Shown here: positions 16,224 to 24,827 of the stretch, one piece after another
How the letters are laid out: each line of letters starts with the position of its first letter
How positions within the stretch are numbered: the stretch's first letter is position 1
Assembly: GCF_001428805.1 (NCBI RefSeq)
Contig: NZ_LMIS01000001.1
Coordinates: 3,169,075-3,233,074, forward strand
Origin: Aeromicrobium sp. Root236
Lineage (GTDB): Bacteria; Actinomycetota; Actinomycetes; Propionibacteriales; Nocardioidaceae
Length of the DNA stretch: 64,000 bases
Reading direction: 5' to 3'
Position numbers and translations under genes: made by a program
The notes under the pieces: generated by a model
Database searches by the model: none
What the model was told of the DNA's origin: nothing
Seen by the model: the letters and a program-made list of their open reading frames with translations, nothing else

Positions 16224-17573
16224 ATGACGAATGAAGAGGTCGACGTCCTGGTCGTGGGCGCCGGGGCGACGGGACTGTCCGCGGCGTACGCCCTGCAGCG
16301 CGCGGGCCGGTCCGTGCTGGTGCTCGAGTCGCGCGAGCGCGTCGGTGGACGGCTGTGGACCGACGAGGTCGACGGCGTCGACCTCGAGATCGGCGGCCAG
16401 TGGGTGTCACCGGACCAGGACGCGCTGCTGGCGATGCTCGACGAGCTGGGCCTGGAGACGTTCGAGCGGCACCGTGAGGGCGAGTCGATCTACGTGGGCC
16501 TCGACGGCGAGCGGCGTACGTTCACCGGTGAGGTGCTCCCTGTCGACGGCGCCGTCGAGGCCGAGATGACCCGGCTCACCGACCTGCTCGACGAGCTGTC
16601 GGCGCAGATGGACCCGGCGCGGCCGTGGGACATGCCTGGCGCTGACGAGCTCGACCGGGTGACCCTCCTCGGCTGGCTGGAGCAGAGCTGCGCCGAGCCG
16701 GAGGCCCGCGACAACATCGCGATGTTCATCGCGCAGGCCATGCTGACCAAGCCGGCGCACACGTTCTCGGCGCTGCAGGCGGTGCACATGGCCGCGAGCG
16801 CCGGCAGCTTCAGCAACCTCGTCGACTCCGAGTTCATCCTCGACAAGCGGGTCATCGGCGGCCTGCAGCAGGTGCCGCTCCGCCTGGCCGAGCGGCTCGG
16901 CAGCGCCGTGCGCACCGGGCGAGACGTCGAGAAGGTCGTGTGGACCGACGACGGCGTCACGGTCTCGTCGGGCGACCTGACGGTCAGCGCCCGTCACCTG
17001 GTCCTCGCGATCCCGCCGACCGCCGTCACGCGCGTACGGTTCGAGCCGCCGCTCCCGTCTATCCAGCGGGAGACCCGCCAGCACCAGTCGTTCGGTCAGG
17101 TCATCAAGGTGCACGCCACGTACGAGACACCGTTCTGGCGCGACGCCGGCCTGTCGGGGACGGCGTTCAGCCCGTACGAGGTGGTGCACGAGGCGTACGA
17201 CAACACCAACCACGACGAGTCGCGGGGAACCCTCGTCGGCTTCGTCTCGGACCTGCAGGCCGATGCCGTCCTCAGGCTCTCGGCCGCAGAGCGCCGCGGC
17301 GTGATCCTGTCGTCGCTGTCGACGTACTTCGGCCCGCAGGCTGCAGCGCCGCTGACGTACTTCGAGAGCGACTGGATCTCCGAGGAGCTGGGCAGCGGGG
17401 CGTACGGCTCGAGCTTCGACATCGGCGGGCTCACCCGTTTCGGTCCGCGCCTACGGGAGCCCGTCGGCCCGATCCAGATCGGCAGCTCTGACGTCGCGGG
17501 TCTCGGGTTCCAGCACGTCGACGGCGCACTTCGTGTGGGTGCCGAGCTGGCCGCGGCGATCGTCGGGCGCTGA
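16224..17573 (+). CDS. Flavin-containing amine oxidase
   Basis: The 449-residue protein has an N-terminal dinucleotide motif VLVVGAGATGLSAAYALQRAG followed by the GG-doublet RVGGRLWT and IGGQWVSPDQ, which are hallmarks of the monoamine oxidase/polyamine oxidase family. The C-terminal FAD contact appears as GLGFQHVDGALRVGAELAAAIVG. The family oxidises primary or secondary amines to imines with release of hydrogen peroxide. Its amine substrate is unknown. It lies 50 bp after the DinB-like gene on the same strand and converges on the desaturase fusion with 8 bp between the stop codons. Confidence 0.9.
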   Translation: MTNEEVDVLVVGAGATGLSAAYALQRAGRSVLVLESRERVGGRLWTDEVDGVDLEIGGQWVSPDQDALLAMLDELGLETFERHREGESIYVGLDGERRTFTGEVLPVDGAVEAEMTRLTDLLDELSAQMDPARPWDMPGADELDRVTLLGWLEQSCAEPEARDNIAMFIAQAMLTKPAHTFSALQAVHMAASAGSFSNLVDSEFILDKRVIGGLQQVPLRLAERLGSAVRTGRDVEKVVWTDDGVTVSSGDLTVSARHLVLAIPPTAVTRVRFEPPLPSIQRETRQHQSFGQVIKVHATYETPFWRDAGLSGTAFSPYEVVHEAYDNTNHDESRGTLVGFVSDLQADAVLRLSAAERRGVILSSLSTYFGPQAAAPLTYFESDWISEELGSGAYGSSFDIGGLTRFGPRLREPVGPIQIGSSDVAGLGFQHVDGALRVGAELAAAIVGR

Positions 17574-17581
17574 GGGTCAGA

Positions 17582-19528
17582 TCAGGCGTCGTAGTCGAGT
17601 CGCAGCTCGTCGCTGACCGGATGCGCCTGGCATGTGAGGACGTACCCGGCGTCGATCTCCTCGTCGCCCAGGACGTGGTTCTGGTCCATGACAGCCCGGC
17701 CTCGCAGCACCTTGGCACGACACGTGCCACAGGCGCCGCCGGCGCAGGAGTAGGGCGGGTCGACGCCGTGCTGCATCGCTGCATCCAGGATGCTGTCGCC
17801 GGTCGAGCGCAGCGCGAACGTCGTCTCCCTCCCGTCGACGGCGACGGTCACCCGGCTCTCCACGTCCACCTCGACGGAGCTGGTCGCGGGCTCGGTGTGG
17901 AACACCTCGGTGAGGACCTGGGCTCCTCGCGGTGCCAGCGACACCGCGATGGCGTCGACGAGTTCCTGCGGCCCGCACAGGAACCAGGCGTCGACCGGAT
18001 GGGTGATCAGCTCGTCGACGAGCTCAGGGGTGACGCGGCCACGCAGCGCTGCTCCATCGTCGCGGGACAGCACGTGGTGGATGGTCAGCCGGTCGCTCAT
18101 CGCAGCGAGCTCCGGCCCGAACATGGTGGAGCCGGAGGTCTGGTTGCCGTACACGAGGGTGAAGGTGCTGTCCGGCTCGATCTCGAGCGTGGTGGCGATG
18201 ATCGACATGAGCGGTGTGATGCCGGACCCGGCGGCAACGGCTGCGTAGGAGCGGGCGACGCTCGGGTCCAGCGCGGTGTGGAACCGGCCGGTCGGGGTCA
18301 TCACGTCGAGGATGTCGCCGACCTCGAGCTGCTGGTTCACGTACGACGAGAAGGTGCCTCCGGGCACCTGCTTGACGGCGACTCGCACGGTGTCCTCCGA
18401 CACCGGCGTCACGATCGAGTAGCTCCGACGCACGTCGACGCCGCCGATCATGGCGCGCAGGGTGACGTGCTGGCCCTGGACGTAGCGGTACTCGCGGGCG
18501 AGGTCGTCCGGCACGTCGAACGTGATGGCGCAGCTGTCGGCCGTGAGCCGTTCGATCGACCGTACGCGCAGCGGGTGGAAGGCCGGTCGCTGCCCAGAGG
18601 TCTGGTCGGAGGGCCGGTCGATCTCGTCGGTGAGCCGGCGCCACGTGCGGTACTCCGCCGGCGTGAGGGACCGGCCGAAGACCGTCGAGATGGCGGCGTT
18701 GCGATCGAGGTACGCCTGCTCGTTGCGGCGCCACGCGCGGACGTACCGGTAGAACGGCACGCTCGGGTGCAGATGGTGGACCAAGTGGTAGTTCTGGTAG
18801 ACGAAGAGCGGCGTCATCCACCACTCGCCGCCCACGCGTATCCGGGTGGCGCGGTACTTGTCCTGCCGCTGCGTGAACGGCAACCCGTGGTGCGGCAGGT
18901 AGTCGAACCACCAAGCGAGCACGCCCATCCCGATGCGCTGCGGGATCAGGAACACCACCACGAGCTCGGCCCCGTACCCGGCTACGACCAGGCCGGCGAA
19001 TGCGGCGACGACGCCCACAGCGGTCGCGACCGTGCCGATGACCTCGCCGCGCGGACGTTGCGAGATGCGACGCACGTAGAACACGAAGTACCAGGCCTCG
19101 ATCGTCATCCACCGGAACGGCAGCTGCCACCAGGGGCCCTCGCTCGTCCAGGCGTCGGGGTCGACGGACTTCGCCTCGTTGGTGTTCCGGTGATGCTCGA
19201 TGTGGATGAACTTGAGCAAACGGAACGAGGCGTAGGGCGCGACGAAGGGGACCGACAGGTAGCCGAGGGCGTCGTTCAGTCGCGTGCGGGTGCTGATCGC
19301 GTGGTGCGTCGACTCGTGCAGGACGCTGAACATCAAGAACGTGACGGCGGCGCCCATCGGCACGGTGATCCATGGCGACCAGCCCGCCGACAGCGCCCCG
19401 TACATCTCCATGGCGAACAGTCCCAGTGTCGCGACGTACAGCGCGATCGTCGGCCAGGCGACGAGGGGGACGCGCTCACCCGGGTCCGGCAGCCCGAGGA
19501 CGGGGTGTTGCTGGGTCGCGGTGGTCAT
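17582..19528 (-). CDS. Fatty acid desaturase fused to ferredoxin reductase and 2Fe-2S ferredoxin
   Basis: A single 648-residue chain has three parts. Residues 1 to about 310 are a membrane di-iron desaturase/hydroxylase with histidine boxes HESTHH (about 71-76), HIEHH (about 109-113) and HLVHH (about 248-252). Residues of about 325-550 are an FNR-type FAD/NAD reductase (RRSYSI, GSGITPLMSI, LCGPQELV). The last 85 or so residues form a plant-type 2Fe-2S domain (CAGGACGTC plus a distal LTCQ cysteine). The reductase half resembles PaaE at 43678-44763. It should deliver NAD(P)H electrons to its own di-iron site. The ATG at 19528 is preferred over TTG 19531. A TetR gene lies divergently upstream. 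The acyl or other substrate is unknown. Confidence 0.93.
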   Translation of the reverse strand: MTTATQQHPVLGLPDPGERVPLVAWPTIALYVATLGLFAMEMYGALSAGWSPWITVPMGAAVTFLMFSVLHESTHHAISTRTRLNDALGYLSVPFVAPYASFRLLKFIHIEHHRNTNEAKSVDPDAWTSEGPWWQLPFRWMTIEAWYFVFYVRRISQRPRGEVIGTVATAVGVVAAFAGLVVAGYGAELVVVFLIPQRIGMGVLAWWFDYLPHHGLPFTQRQDKYRATRIRVGGEWWMTPLFVYQNYHLVHHLHPSVPFYRYVRAWRRNEQAYLDRNAAISTVFGRSLTPAEYRTWRRLTDEIDRPSDQTSGQRPAFHPLRVRSIERLTADSCAITFDVPDDLAREYRYVQGQHVTLRAMIGGVDVRRSYSIVTPVSEDTVRVAVKQVPGGTFSSYVNQQLEVGDILDVMTPTGRFHTALDPSVARSYAAVAAGSGITPLMSIIATTLEIEPDSTFTLVYGNQTSGSTMFGPELAAMSDRLTIHHVLSRDDGAALRGRVTPELVDELITHPVDAWFLCGPQELVDAIAVSLAPRGAQVLTEVFHTEPATSSVEVDVESRVTVAVDGRETTFALRSTGDSILDAAMQHGVDPPYSCAGGACGTCRAKVLRGRAVMDQNHVLGDEEIDAGYVLTCQAHPVSDELRLDYDA

Positions 19529-19553
19529 CAAGGTCTCGCTCTCGTCAGCGGCG

Positions 19554-19575
19554 TATAATCAAGTTATGCTTGACA
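19554..19575. promoter_or_regulatory. Operator candidate between the desaturase fusion and the TetR gene
   Basis: TATAAT (19554-19559) overlaps an inverted repeat TCAAG-TTATG-CTTGA (19559-19573) and a TTGACA (19570-19575), in an unusually AT-rich stretch for this genome. The perfect 5-bp arms with a 5-bp spacer suit a TetR dimer, presumably the product of the divergent gene at 19673. Confidence 0.5.
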
Positions 19576-19672
19576 TCTAGACCGTATATGTAAAGTGCGG
19601 ACCCGGCAACCCCTCCTTTCCGGCATGCGGTCTCAGCCGCGCGGGCGACGGAATGCTCGCGCCGATGGGAGC

Positions 19673-20359
19673 ATGGAAACCATGTCCGAGGAAGTGGCTC
19701 CGCGCGATCCGCGGGTCCGACTGATCGACGCCACGGTGAAGCTCCTGGCGGAGGATGGGCCGTCGGCGATCAAGGCGCGGTCCATCGCCGCGGAGGCTGG
19801 GGTGTCGACGATGGTCGTCTACCACCACTTCGGCGGTATCCCTGAGCTTGTCGGGGCGGTGATCGATCACGGATTCACCGGGCTCGAGCGTGCGTTCGCC
19901 AGCCTGCCGGCCACGGAGGATCCGGTCGCCGACCTGTTCACGATGGCATTGGCCGTCCGCGAGATCGCCCGGGCGAACCCCCACCTTTATGACCTGATGT
20001 TCGGTCTCTCGACCCGTGCGACGTACAGGCCGGCTCCGGACGAGGCCATCCGCAGGAGCGGGCACTCCGAGGCGTTCAGGGCTGCGTACGCACACCTGAC
20101 AGCCGCGTGCCAGCGGCTCGTGGACTCCGACGAGATCGGTACGTACGACGCCAGGACCGTCGCCGCAGGGCTGTGGAGCACGACGCACGGCTACATCAGC
20201 CTTGAGCTGGCCGACCACTTCCTCGAGTTCGACGATCCGGTCAGGTCGATCATGCTGCCAACCGGCGTCGTGTTCACCGTGGGCCTCGGCGGCGACCCGG
20301 GGCGTGTGCGGGCCTCCTTCGACGAGGCGATGCGCCGCCACGCGGCGTCGGTGCGGTGA
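19673..20359 (+). CDS. TetR family transcriptional regulator
   Basis: The protein of about 228 residues has a TetR helix-turn-helix: LIDATVKLLAEDGPSAIKARSIAAEAGVSTMVVYHHFGGIPELVGAVID. The C-terminal half is the WHG-type ligand domain (LWSTTHGYISLELADHF). ATG 19673 and ATG 19682 are both possible; GGGAG at 19667 fits 19682 better (10-bp spacing), while an ATG at 19625 lies too far out. It is divergent from the desaturase fusion and is its likely repressor, responding to a fatty acyl or related ligand. Confidence 0.9.
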   Translation: METMSEEVAPRDPRVRLIDATVKLLAEDGPSAIKARSIAAEAGVSTMVVYHHFGGIPELVGAVIDHGFTGLERAFASLPATEDPVADLFTMALAVREIARANPHLYDLMFGLSTRATYRPAPDEAIRRSGHSEAFRAAYAHLTAACQRLVDSDEIGTYDARTVAAGLWSTTHGYISLELADHFLEFDDPVRSIMLPTGVVFTVGLGGDPGRVRASFDEAMRRHAASVR

Positions 20360-20398
20360 ACCCCGGCGTCATCATGAGAATCGCAGACGTGCTGTGGA

Positions 20399-21037
20399 TC
20401 AGCGGCTGAGGAGCGCGTTCACCTGGTTGCGGATATCGGTCACGACTGTCTCGTCGCTGATGCTCGCGTCGGCGTGCGCAGCCATGCTGAGGAAGCTGAT
20501 CGACGACACGATGTGTGCCAGTGTCGCGGCGTCGTCGGCGAAGGACGTCTCCCGTCGCAGGACCTCAGCGAGGGCCTCCTCGGTGCGCGCGGAGATCGCC
20601 AGCGCCTCACCGTGATGGGGTTCCTCGGCATCGCCGAAGGCCATCTCGCGCAGGTACGTGCGACCGTTGGCGATCTGCGTGCGGTTGCACTCCACGATCG
20701 GCTGGACGATCGCCATCACCGCATCACGTACGTCGGCGACGTCGCCGGCCGCGGCCCGGCCTCGCTCGAGAGCCTCGGCGTAGTGCGTGTTCTGCACCAT
20801 CAGCAGGAGCTCCCCCTTGGTCTTGGCGTAGAGGAACAACGTCCCGGTGCCGATGTCCGCCTGGTCGGCGATCTGCTGGGTCGTGACGTCCTCGACGCCG
20901 TGCTCGGCGAACAGCTCGCTGGCCGCGGCGATGATGCGGTCGAGCTTCTCCTGCTTGTTGCGCTCGCGCCGACCGAGCGGCTGGGAGTCCAGGGTCACGA
21001 TGCGTCCTCCGAAGCTGGGCTCTGATGGTGCCGCCAC
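20399..21037 (-). CDS. TetR family transcriptional regulator
   Basis: The 212-residue protein has the helix-turn-helix RIIAAASELFAEHGVEDVTTQQIADQADIGTGTLFLYAKTKGELL (about residues 34-78) and a ligand domain of about 120 residues. The GTG start at 21037 is supported by GGAAGG with 4-bp spacing. It lies 24 bp downstream of the EthD-like gene on the same strand, in a line hydrolase, EthD-like, TetR. It therefore probably regulates this group and the divergent acyl-CoA ligase, perhaps through the palindromes at 22766-22806. Confidence 0.9.
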   Translation of the reverse strand: MAAPSEPSFGGRIVTLDSQPLGRRERNKQEKLDRIIAAASELFAEHGVEDVTTQQIADQADIGTGTLFLYAKTKGELLLMVQNTHYAEALERGRAAAGDVADVRDAVMAIVQPIVECNRTQIANGRTYLREMAFGDAEEPHHGEALAISARTEEALAEVLRRETSFADDAATLAHIVSSISFLSMAAHADASISDETVVTDIRNQVNALLSR

Positions 21038-21061
21038 TCATCCTTCCACGCGGCGGGCTGG

Positions 21062-21859
21062 CTACGCCTCGTAGTGCGGGAGTACACGGGCGTCCTTCAC
21101 GTAGGCGAGCGCGGCGGTGACGTCGTACGCGTGGATGGTCGCGACCAACGGCGCGAGCTGCTCGGACAGGTCGCGAACGGCGTCGCCGGCGAAGAACGCA
21201 TCGCGGGCCGCGTCGTCGGCGAACCCGACGATGACCTGCGCGTGGAAACGCTGGTCCTCGGGGTTGTCGTGAGCCACGTTCGGGGTGTTCCAGAGCTTGT
21301 GGCTCCAGGGCAGGAATGTCTGCGTGCGCAGCTCCTTGAGCACGCCGGTCCCGGCCAGTGACGACACCAGCTCGGTGTTGACGAGCTTCCGGAAGGTTCG
21401 CGCGCTCACGCGGTCGCGCCGGCGTAGGTAGATGACCGCGCGAGAGCCGACCGGGTCGCCCGGCGCCACGTCGTACCACCGCGACATGCCCGGGAGTCCC
21501 GCGTAGAGCAGGGTGCGGCGGAACACGTTGATCTCGTCCTGGTACGCCACGGCATTCTGCTTGCGTCCCCGGAGCGTCGAGAGGACCGACCGAAGGGTGA
21601 CCTCGGCGATGCCGTCGACCTTGTGGTCCAGCGGGATGCGCGTCGCGATGCCTGCGGTCGCGGGCCAGCGACCGGGATTGTCCTCGGCCATGTGGACCTG
21701 CCGGTACTCCTTGAGGCCGGGGTTCGCCGAGATGATCCCGGAGTGCGGGCCCTTCCAGTAGTCCATGCCGGTCTGGCGCGGCTGATCCGTGCGGACCCAC
21801 AGCAGGATCGAGCTGGACAGCTGCTTCCTGGCCTTCGGCGGGGTGGTGATCGTGCTCAT
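21062..21859 (-). CDS. EthD-domain-like protein of unknown function
   Basis: The 265-residue protein has two halves that read like tandem dimeric alpha/beta-barrel (EthD/ABM) units: an N-terminal LLWVRTDQPRQTGMDYWKGPHSGIISANPGLKEYRQVHM, which resembles the YW-x-x-PH-x-x-x-x-x-x-x-G-L-x-x-Y pattern of EthD proteins, and a second half ending YDVTAALAYVKD. EthD-like proteins accompany degradation enzymes but rarely have a proven reaction. Here it sits between a hydrolase gene (24 bp upstream) and a TetR gene, so a role in the same catabolic route is inferred. Confidence 0.6.
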   Translation of the reverse strand: MSTITTPPKARKQLSSSILLWVRTDQPRQTGMDYWKGPHSGIISANPGLKEYRQVHMAEDNPGRWPATAGIATRIPLDHKVDGIAEVTLRSVLSTLRGRKQNAVAYQDEINVFRRTLLYAGLPGMSRWYDVAPGDPVGSRAVIYLRRRDRVSARTFRKLVNTELVSSLAGTGVLKELRTQTFLPWSHKLWNTPNVAHDNPEDQRFHAQVIVGFADDAARDAFFAGDAVRDLSEQLAPLVATIHAYDVTAALAYVKDARVLPHYEA

Positions 21860-21883
21860 GTCGTTCCTCCGGGGTGGTGGCGG

Positions 21884-22738
21884 TCAGCGGTTGAGGAACT
21901 CGACCGCGAGGGGGGCGAACTGCTCGTGGAACTGGAAGATGCCGCCGTGCCCGGAGTCGGCGTACATGACGAGCTCGGAGCCCGCGATGCGACGGTGCAG
22001 GTCCTCGGAGAGGACAGATGGCACCATGCGGTCGTTGTCGCCGTTGGCGATGAGCGTCGGCTGCGTCACCTTGGACAGGTCGGCCGGGGTGCTGCGGCCG
22101 TACTTCTTGATGGCTTTGAGCTGGGTCTGGAACGCCCGCGTCTTGATCTTGGCATCGCGGTCCTCGGTGCGCTCCTCGAGCCGCTTGACGAACGCCTTGG
22201 CGGCGGGCTTGCCGGTGGCGTTGCGGTTGAAGAACAGGAACTCCTTGGGGTCCGACCGCGTCAGCGTCGCGCGGAGGATGTCCCAGTACGTGGTGCCGGC
22301 GACCTTGTCGATGTCCTTGCCGCCGCGCGGTCCGGTGCCGGTCAGGACGAGCCTGCGGACGAGCTCGGGGTGCTTGACGACGAGGTCCTGGGCGATCATG
22401 CCGCCGAGGGAGAACGAGAAGATGTCGACCTGGTCGAAGCCGAGTGCCTTGATGAACTCGTACGCGTCGTCGGCCATGGCCTCGACGCTGTCAGGCACCT
22501 TGCCGGACGAGCCGCCGACGCCTTTGTTGTCGAACGTGATGACGTGCCGGGTCTTGGCGATCGGGTCCACGATGCGCGGGTCCCAGTTGTCGAGGGTCGC
22601 GGCGAGGTGGACGAAGAAGATGACGGGGATGCCTTCCTTCGGGCCCAGCTCGCGGTAGGCGTACGTCGTGCCGTCGGTCGTGACCGTCTTGGCCGGTGCC
22701 TTGGCATACGTGGTGATGGTGTCGTCCGTGCTGTTCAT
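21884..22738 (-). CDS. Alpha/beta-fold hydrolase
   Basis: The 284-residue start at ATG 22738 is preferred over one 16 codons upstream because AGGAG sits 7 bp before it. The chain has the alpha/beta hydrolase fold: FFVHLAATLDNWDPRIVDPIA (oxyanion region, with HL in place of the usual HG), FDNKGVGGSSG, the nucleophile elbow FSLGGM, an acid-loop aspartate in IANGDNDRMVPS and the histidine in DSGHGGIFQ. All triad elements are therefore present. It could be an esterase, a lactonase or a C-C hydrolase. Its divergent neighbour is an acyl-CoA ligase, so the pair may activate a hydrolysis product. Confidence 0.88.
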   Translation of the reverse strand: MNSTDDTITTYAKAPAKTVTTDGTTYAYRELGPKEGIPVIFFVHLAATLDNWDPRIVDPIAKTRHVITFDNKGVGGSSGKVPDSVEAMADDAYEFIKALGFDQVDIFSFSLGGMIAQDLVVKHPELVRRLVLTGTGPRGGKDIDKVAGTTYWDILRATLTRSDPKEFLFFNRNATGKPAAKAFVKRLEERTEDRDAKIKTRAFQTQLKAIKKYGRSTPADLSKVTQPTLIANGDNDRMVPSVLSEDLHRRIAGSELVMYADSGHGGIFQFHEQFAPLAVEFLNR

Positions 22739-22765
22739 GATCGAGCTCCTGTGAGGTGATGTGTG

Positions 22766-22806
22766 CTCAGAAACGAGCATGCTCAATTATGAGTCGACTC
22801 AGAAAC
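22766..22806. promoter_or_regulatory. Palindromes between the hydrolase and acyl-CoA ligase genes
   Basis: This divergent intergenic segment holds two perfect palindromes, GAGCATGCTC (22775-22784) and TGAGTCGACTCA (22790-22801), inside a direct repeat of CTCAGAAAC (22766-22774 and 22798-22806). Such a dense set of symmetric sites suits control of both genes by one dimeric repressor. The TetR protein at 20399-21037 is the best candidate. Confidence 0.55.
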
Positions 22807-22922
22807 AATGTCAAGAGGACCGCGGGAACCGGAACGCACGGGCAGGCACGCGTGCTGCTGTGGAACTCGGGTCGCCGGTGGGGGACGATGCAGGGAGGTC
22901 ACCACGGGAGGAAACGTCAAGC

Positions 22923-24545
22923 ATGGATCTCAGCGTTGCAACGGGCACGACCGAGTCGCCGCAGCTCACCACGACGATCGGTGCCAACCTGGTCGACACC
23001 GTCGAGCAGCACGGTGGCCGCGAGGCTCTGGTCGACTGCGCCAGCGGCCGCCGCTGGACGTACGCCGAGCTGCTCGCCGAGGTCGACACCGTCGCGCTGG
23101 GGCTGCTGGCGCTCGGCGTGACGAAGGGCGACCGGGTCGGGATCTGGGCACCGAACTGCCCGGAGTGGACGTTCGTCCAGTACGCGACCGCGCGCATCGG
23201 CGCGATCCTGGTCAACGTCAACCCGGCCTATCGCAGCCACGAGCTCTCGTTCGTCGTCGGCCAGTCGGGCATGCGGACGATCGTCGCGGTGCCGGCGTTC
23301 AAGGGCTCCAGCTACGCCGACATGATCGCGGAGGCCCAGGCCGAGCACCCGTCGCTCTCCGACGTCGTGCTGATCGGCACCGACTCGTGGGACGAGCTGC
23401 GCGAGGCGGGGGCTCGCGGCGACCGCGCCCGGCTCGCCGGGATCGAGAGCGGGCTGGACGCGGCCGACCCGATCAACATCCAGTACACGTCGGGGACGAC
23501 CGGGTTCCCCAAGGGTGCGACGCTCTCGCACCGCAACATCCTCAACAACGGCTGGTTCGTCGGCGAGCTGATCGACTACACCGAGGAGGACCGGGTCTGC
23601 ATACCGGTGCCGTTCTACCACTGCTTCGGCATGGTGATGGGCAACCTCGCGTGCACGTCCCACGGTGCCGCCATGGTGATCCCCGCACCGTCGTTCGACC
23701 CGGTGGCCACCCTCGAGGCCGTCGCGGCGGAGCGGTGCACGTCGCTCTACGGCGTGCCGACGATGTTCATCGCGATGCTCGACCAGCCGATCGTCGACAC
23801 GCTCGACCTGACCTCACTGCGTACCGGCATCATGGCCGGGTCGCCGTGCCCGGTGGAGACGATGAAGCAGGTCATCGGCAGGCTCGGCATGACCGAGGTC
23901 TCGATCTGTTACGGCATGACCGAGACGTCGCCGGTCTCCACCCAGACCCGCACCGACGACTCGCTCGAGCGCCGCGTGTCGACCGTCGGCCGGGTCGGGC
24001 CGCACCTCGAGGTCAAGATCGCCGACCCGGGCACGGGGGAGGCGCTGCCGTACGGGGAGGCGGGCGAGCTCTGCACGCGTGGATACTCCGTGATGCTCGG
24101 CTACTGGGACCAGCCGGAGAAGACCGCCGAAGCGATCGACGCCGAAGGCTGGATGCGTACGGGCGACTTGGGCGTCATGGATCCCGACGGCTACGTGACG
24201 ATCACCGGCCGCATCAAGGACATGGTGATCCGCGGCGGCGAGAACATCTATCCTCGCGAGATCGAGGAGTTCCTCATGACCCACCCCGACGTGCTCGACG
24301 CCCAGGTGATCGGCGTGCCGGACGAGAAGTACGGGGAGGAGCTCATGGCCTGGCTTCGCCTGCGCGAGGGTGCCGCGCAGGTCGACGCCCCTGCCCTTCG
24401 CGAGTTCTGCAGCGGCAAGCTGGCGCACTACAAGATCCCGCGCTACGTCCACGTCGTCGACGAGTTCCCCATGACGGTCACCGGCAAGGTCCGCAAGGTC
24501 GAGATGCGCAACGCCGCCGTCGAGCTGCTCCGCGAAGGGGGCTAA
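22923..24545 (+). CDS. Fatty-acyl-CoA synthetase (AMP-binding family)
   Basis: The 540-residue protein has the adenylate-forming motifs in order: the phosphate-binding [16 protein letters not shown] (about residues 182-197), [61 protein letters not shown] and the catalytic lysine near its end in [13 protein letters not shown]. This set is typical of medium/long-chain FadD-like ligases. ATG 22923 is used because GGAGG lies upstream and the fold begins there; the open frame further upstream overlaps the regulatory palindromes. It ends overlapping the ptsH gene by 4 bp on the opposite strand. Confidence 0.93.
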   Translation: MDLSVATGTTESPQLTTTIGANLVDTVEQHGGREALVDCASGRRWTYAELLAEVDTVALGLLALGVTKGDRVGIWAPNCPEWTFVQYATARIGAILVNVNPAYRSHELSFVVGQSGMRTIVAVPAFKGSSYADMIAEAQAEHPSLSDVVLIGTDSWDELREAGARGDRARLAGIESGLDAADPINIQYTSGTTGFPKGATLSHRNILNNGWFVGELIDYTEEDRVCIPVPFYHCFGMVMGNLACTSHGAAMVIPAPSFDPVATLEAVAAERCTSLYGVPTMFIAMLDQPIVDTLDLTSLRTGIMAGSPCPVETMKQVIGRLGMTEVSICYGMTETSPVSTQTRTDDSLERRVSTVGRVGPHLEVKIADPGTGEALPYGEAGELCTRGYSVMLGYWDQPEKTAEAIDAEGWMRTGDLGVMDPDGYVTITGRIKDMVIRGGENIYPREIEEFLMTHPDVLDAQVIGVPDEKYGEELMAWLRLREGAAQVDAPALREFCSGKLAHYKIPRYVHVVDEFPMTVTGKVRKVEMRNAAVELLREGG

Positions 24546-24790
24546 CCGTCGAGGTTGCTCGCCACCATGTCGGCGATCGTCGCGAGCATCACCTCGTCCT
24601 CCGACTCCACGATCACCTCGTCGCCGAACTTGGCACCCAGCGTCATGATCATGAGCGCCGAGCCGGCATCCACGGCGGGCTTGCCCTCCATCGCGAGCGT
24701 GACCCCGCTAGTCGCCGCCTGGGCGATCAGGGCAGCCGGCCGGGCGTGGAGGCCCACGGTCGATCCGACGGTGACGGTCTTGGTTGCCAT
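24542..24790 (-). CDS. ptsH: PTS phosphocarrier protein HPr
   Basis: The 82-residue protein contains the phosphorylation site [14 protein letters not shown] with the active histidine at about residue 15, and a serine-region [15 protein letters not shown] at the expected place. HPr takes phosphate from enzyme I and passes it to sugar-specific EIIA domains. The ATG at 24790 is preferred over one at 24799 because GAGGA is 8 bp upstream of it. It is 37 bp downstream of the DeoR regulator on the same strand; enzyme I is divergent. No EII genes are present nearby. Confidence 0.95.
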   Translation of the reverse strand: MATKTVTVGSTVGLHARPAALIAQAATSGVTLAMEGKPAVDAGSALMIMTLGAKFGDEVIVESEDEVMLATIADMVASNLDG

Positions 24791-24827
24791 GGTGCTCATC
24801 CTCTGGGTTGGTTGCGGTCGGGGTGGA

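Noticed and set aside
17621-19558. A 645-residue open reading frame antisense to the desaturase fusion
   Set aside because: It is composition-driven: rich in Arg, Gly, Val and His with no recognisable domain. The opposite strand has all desaturase and reductase motifs.
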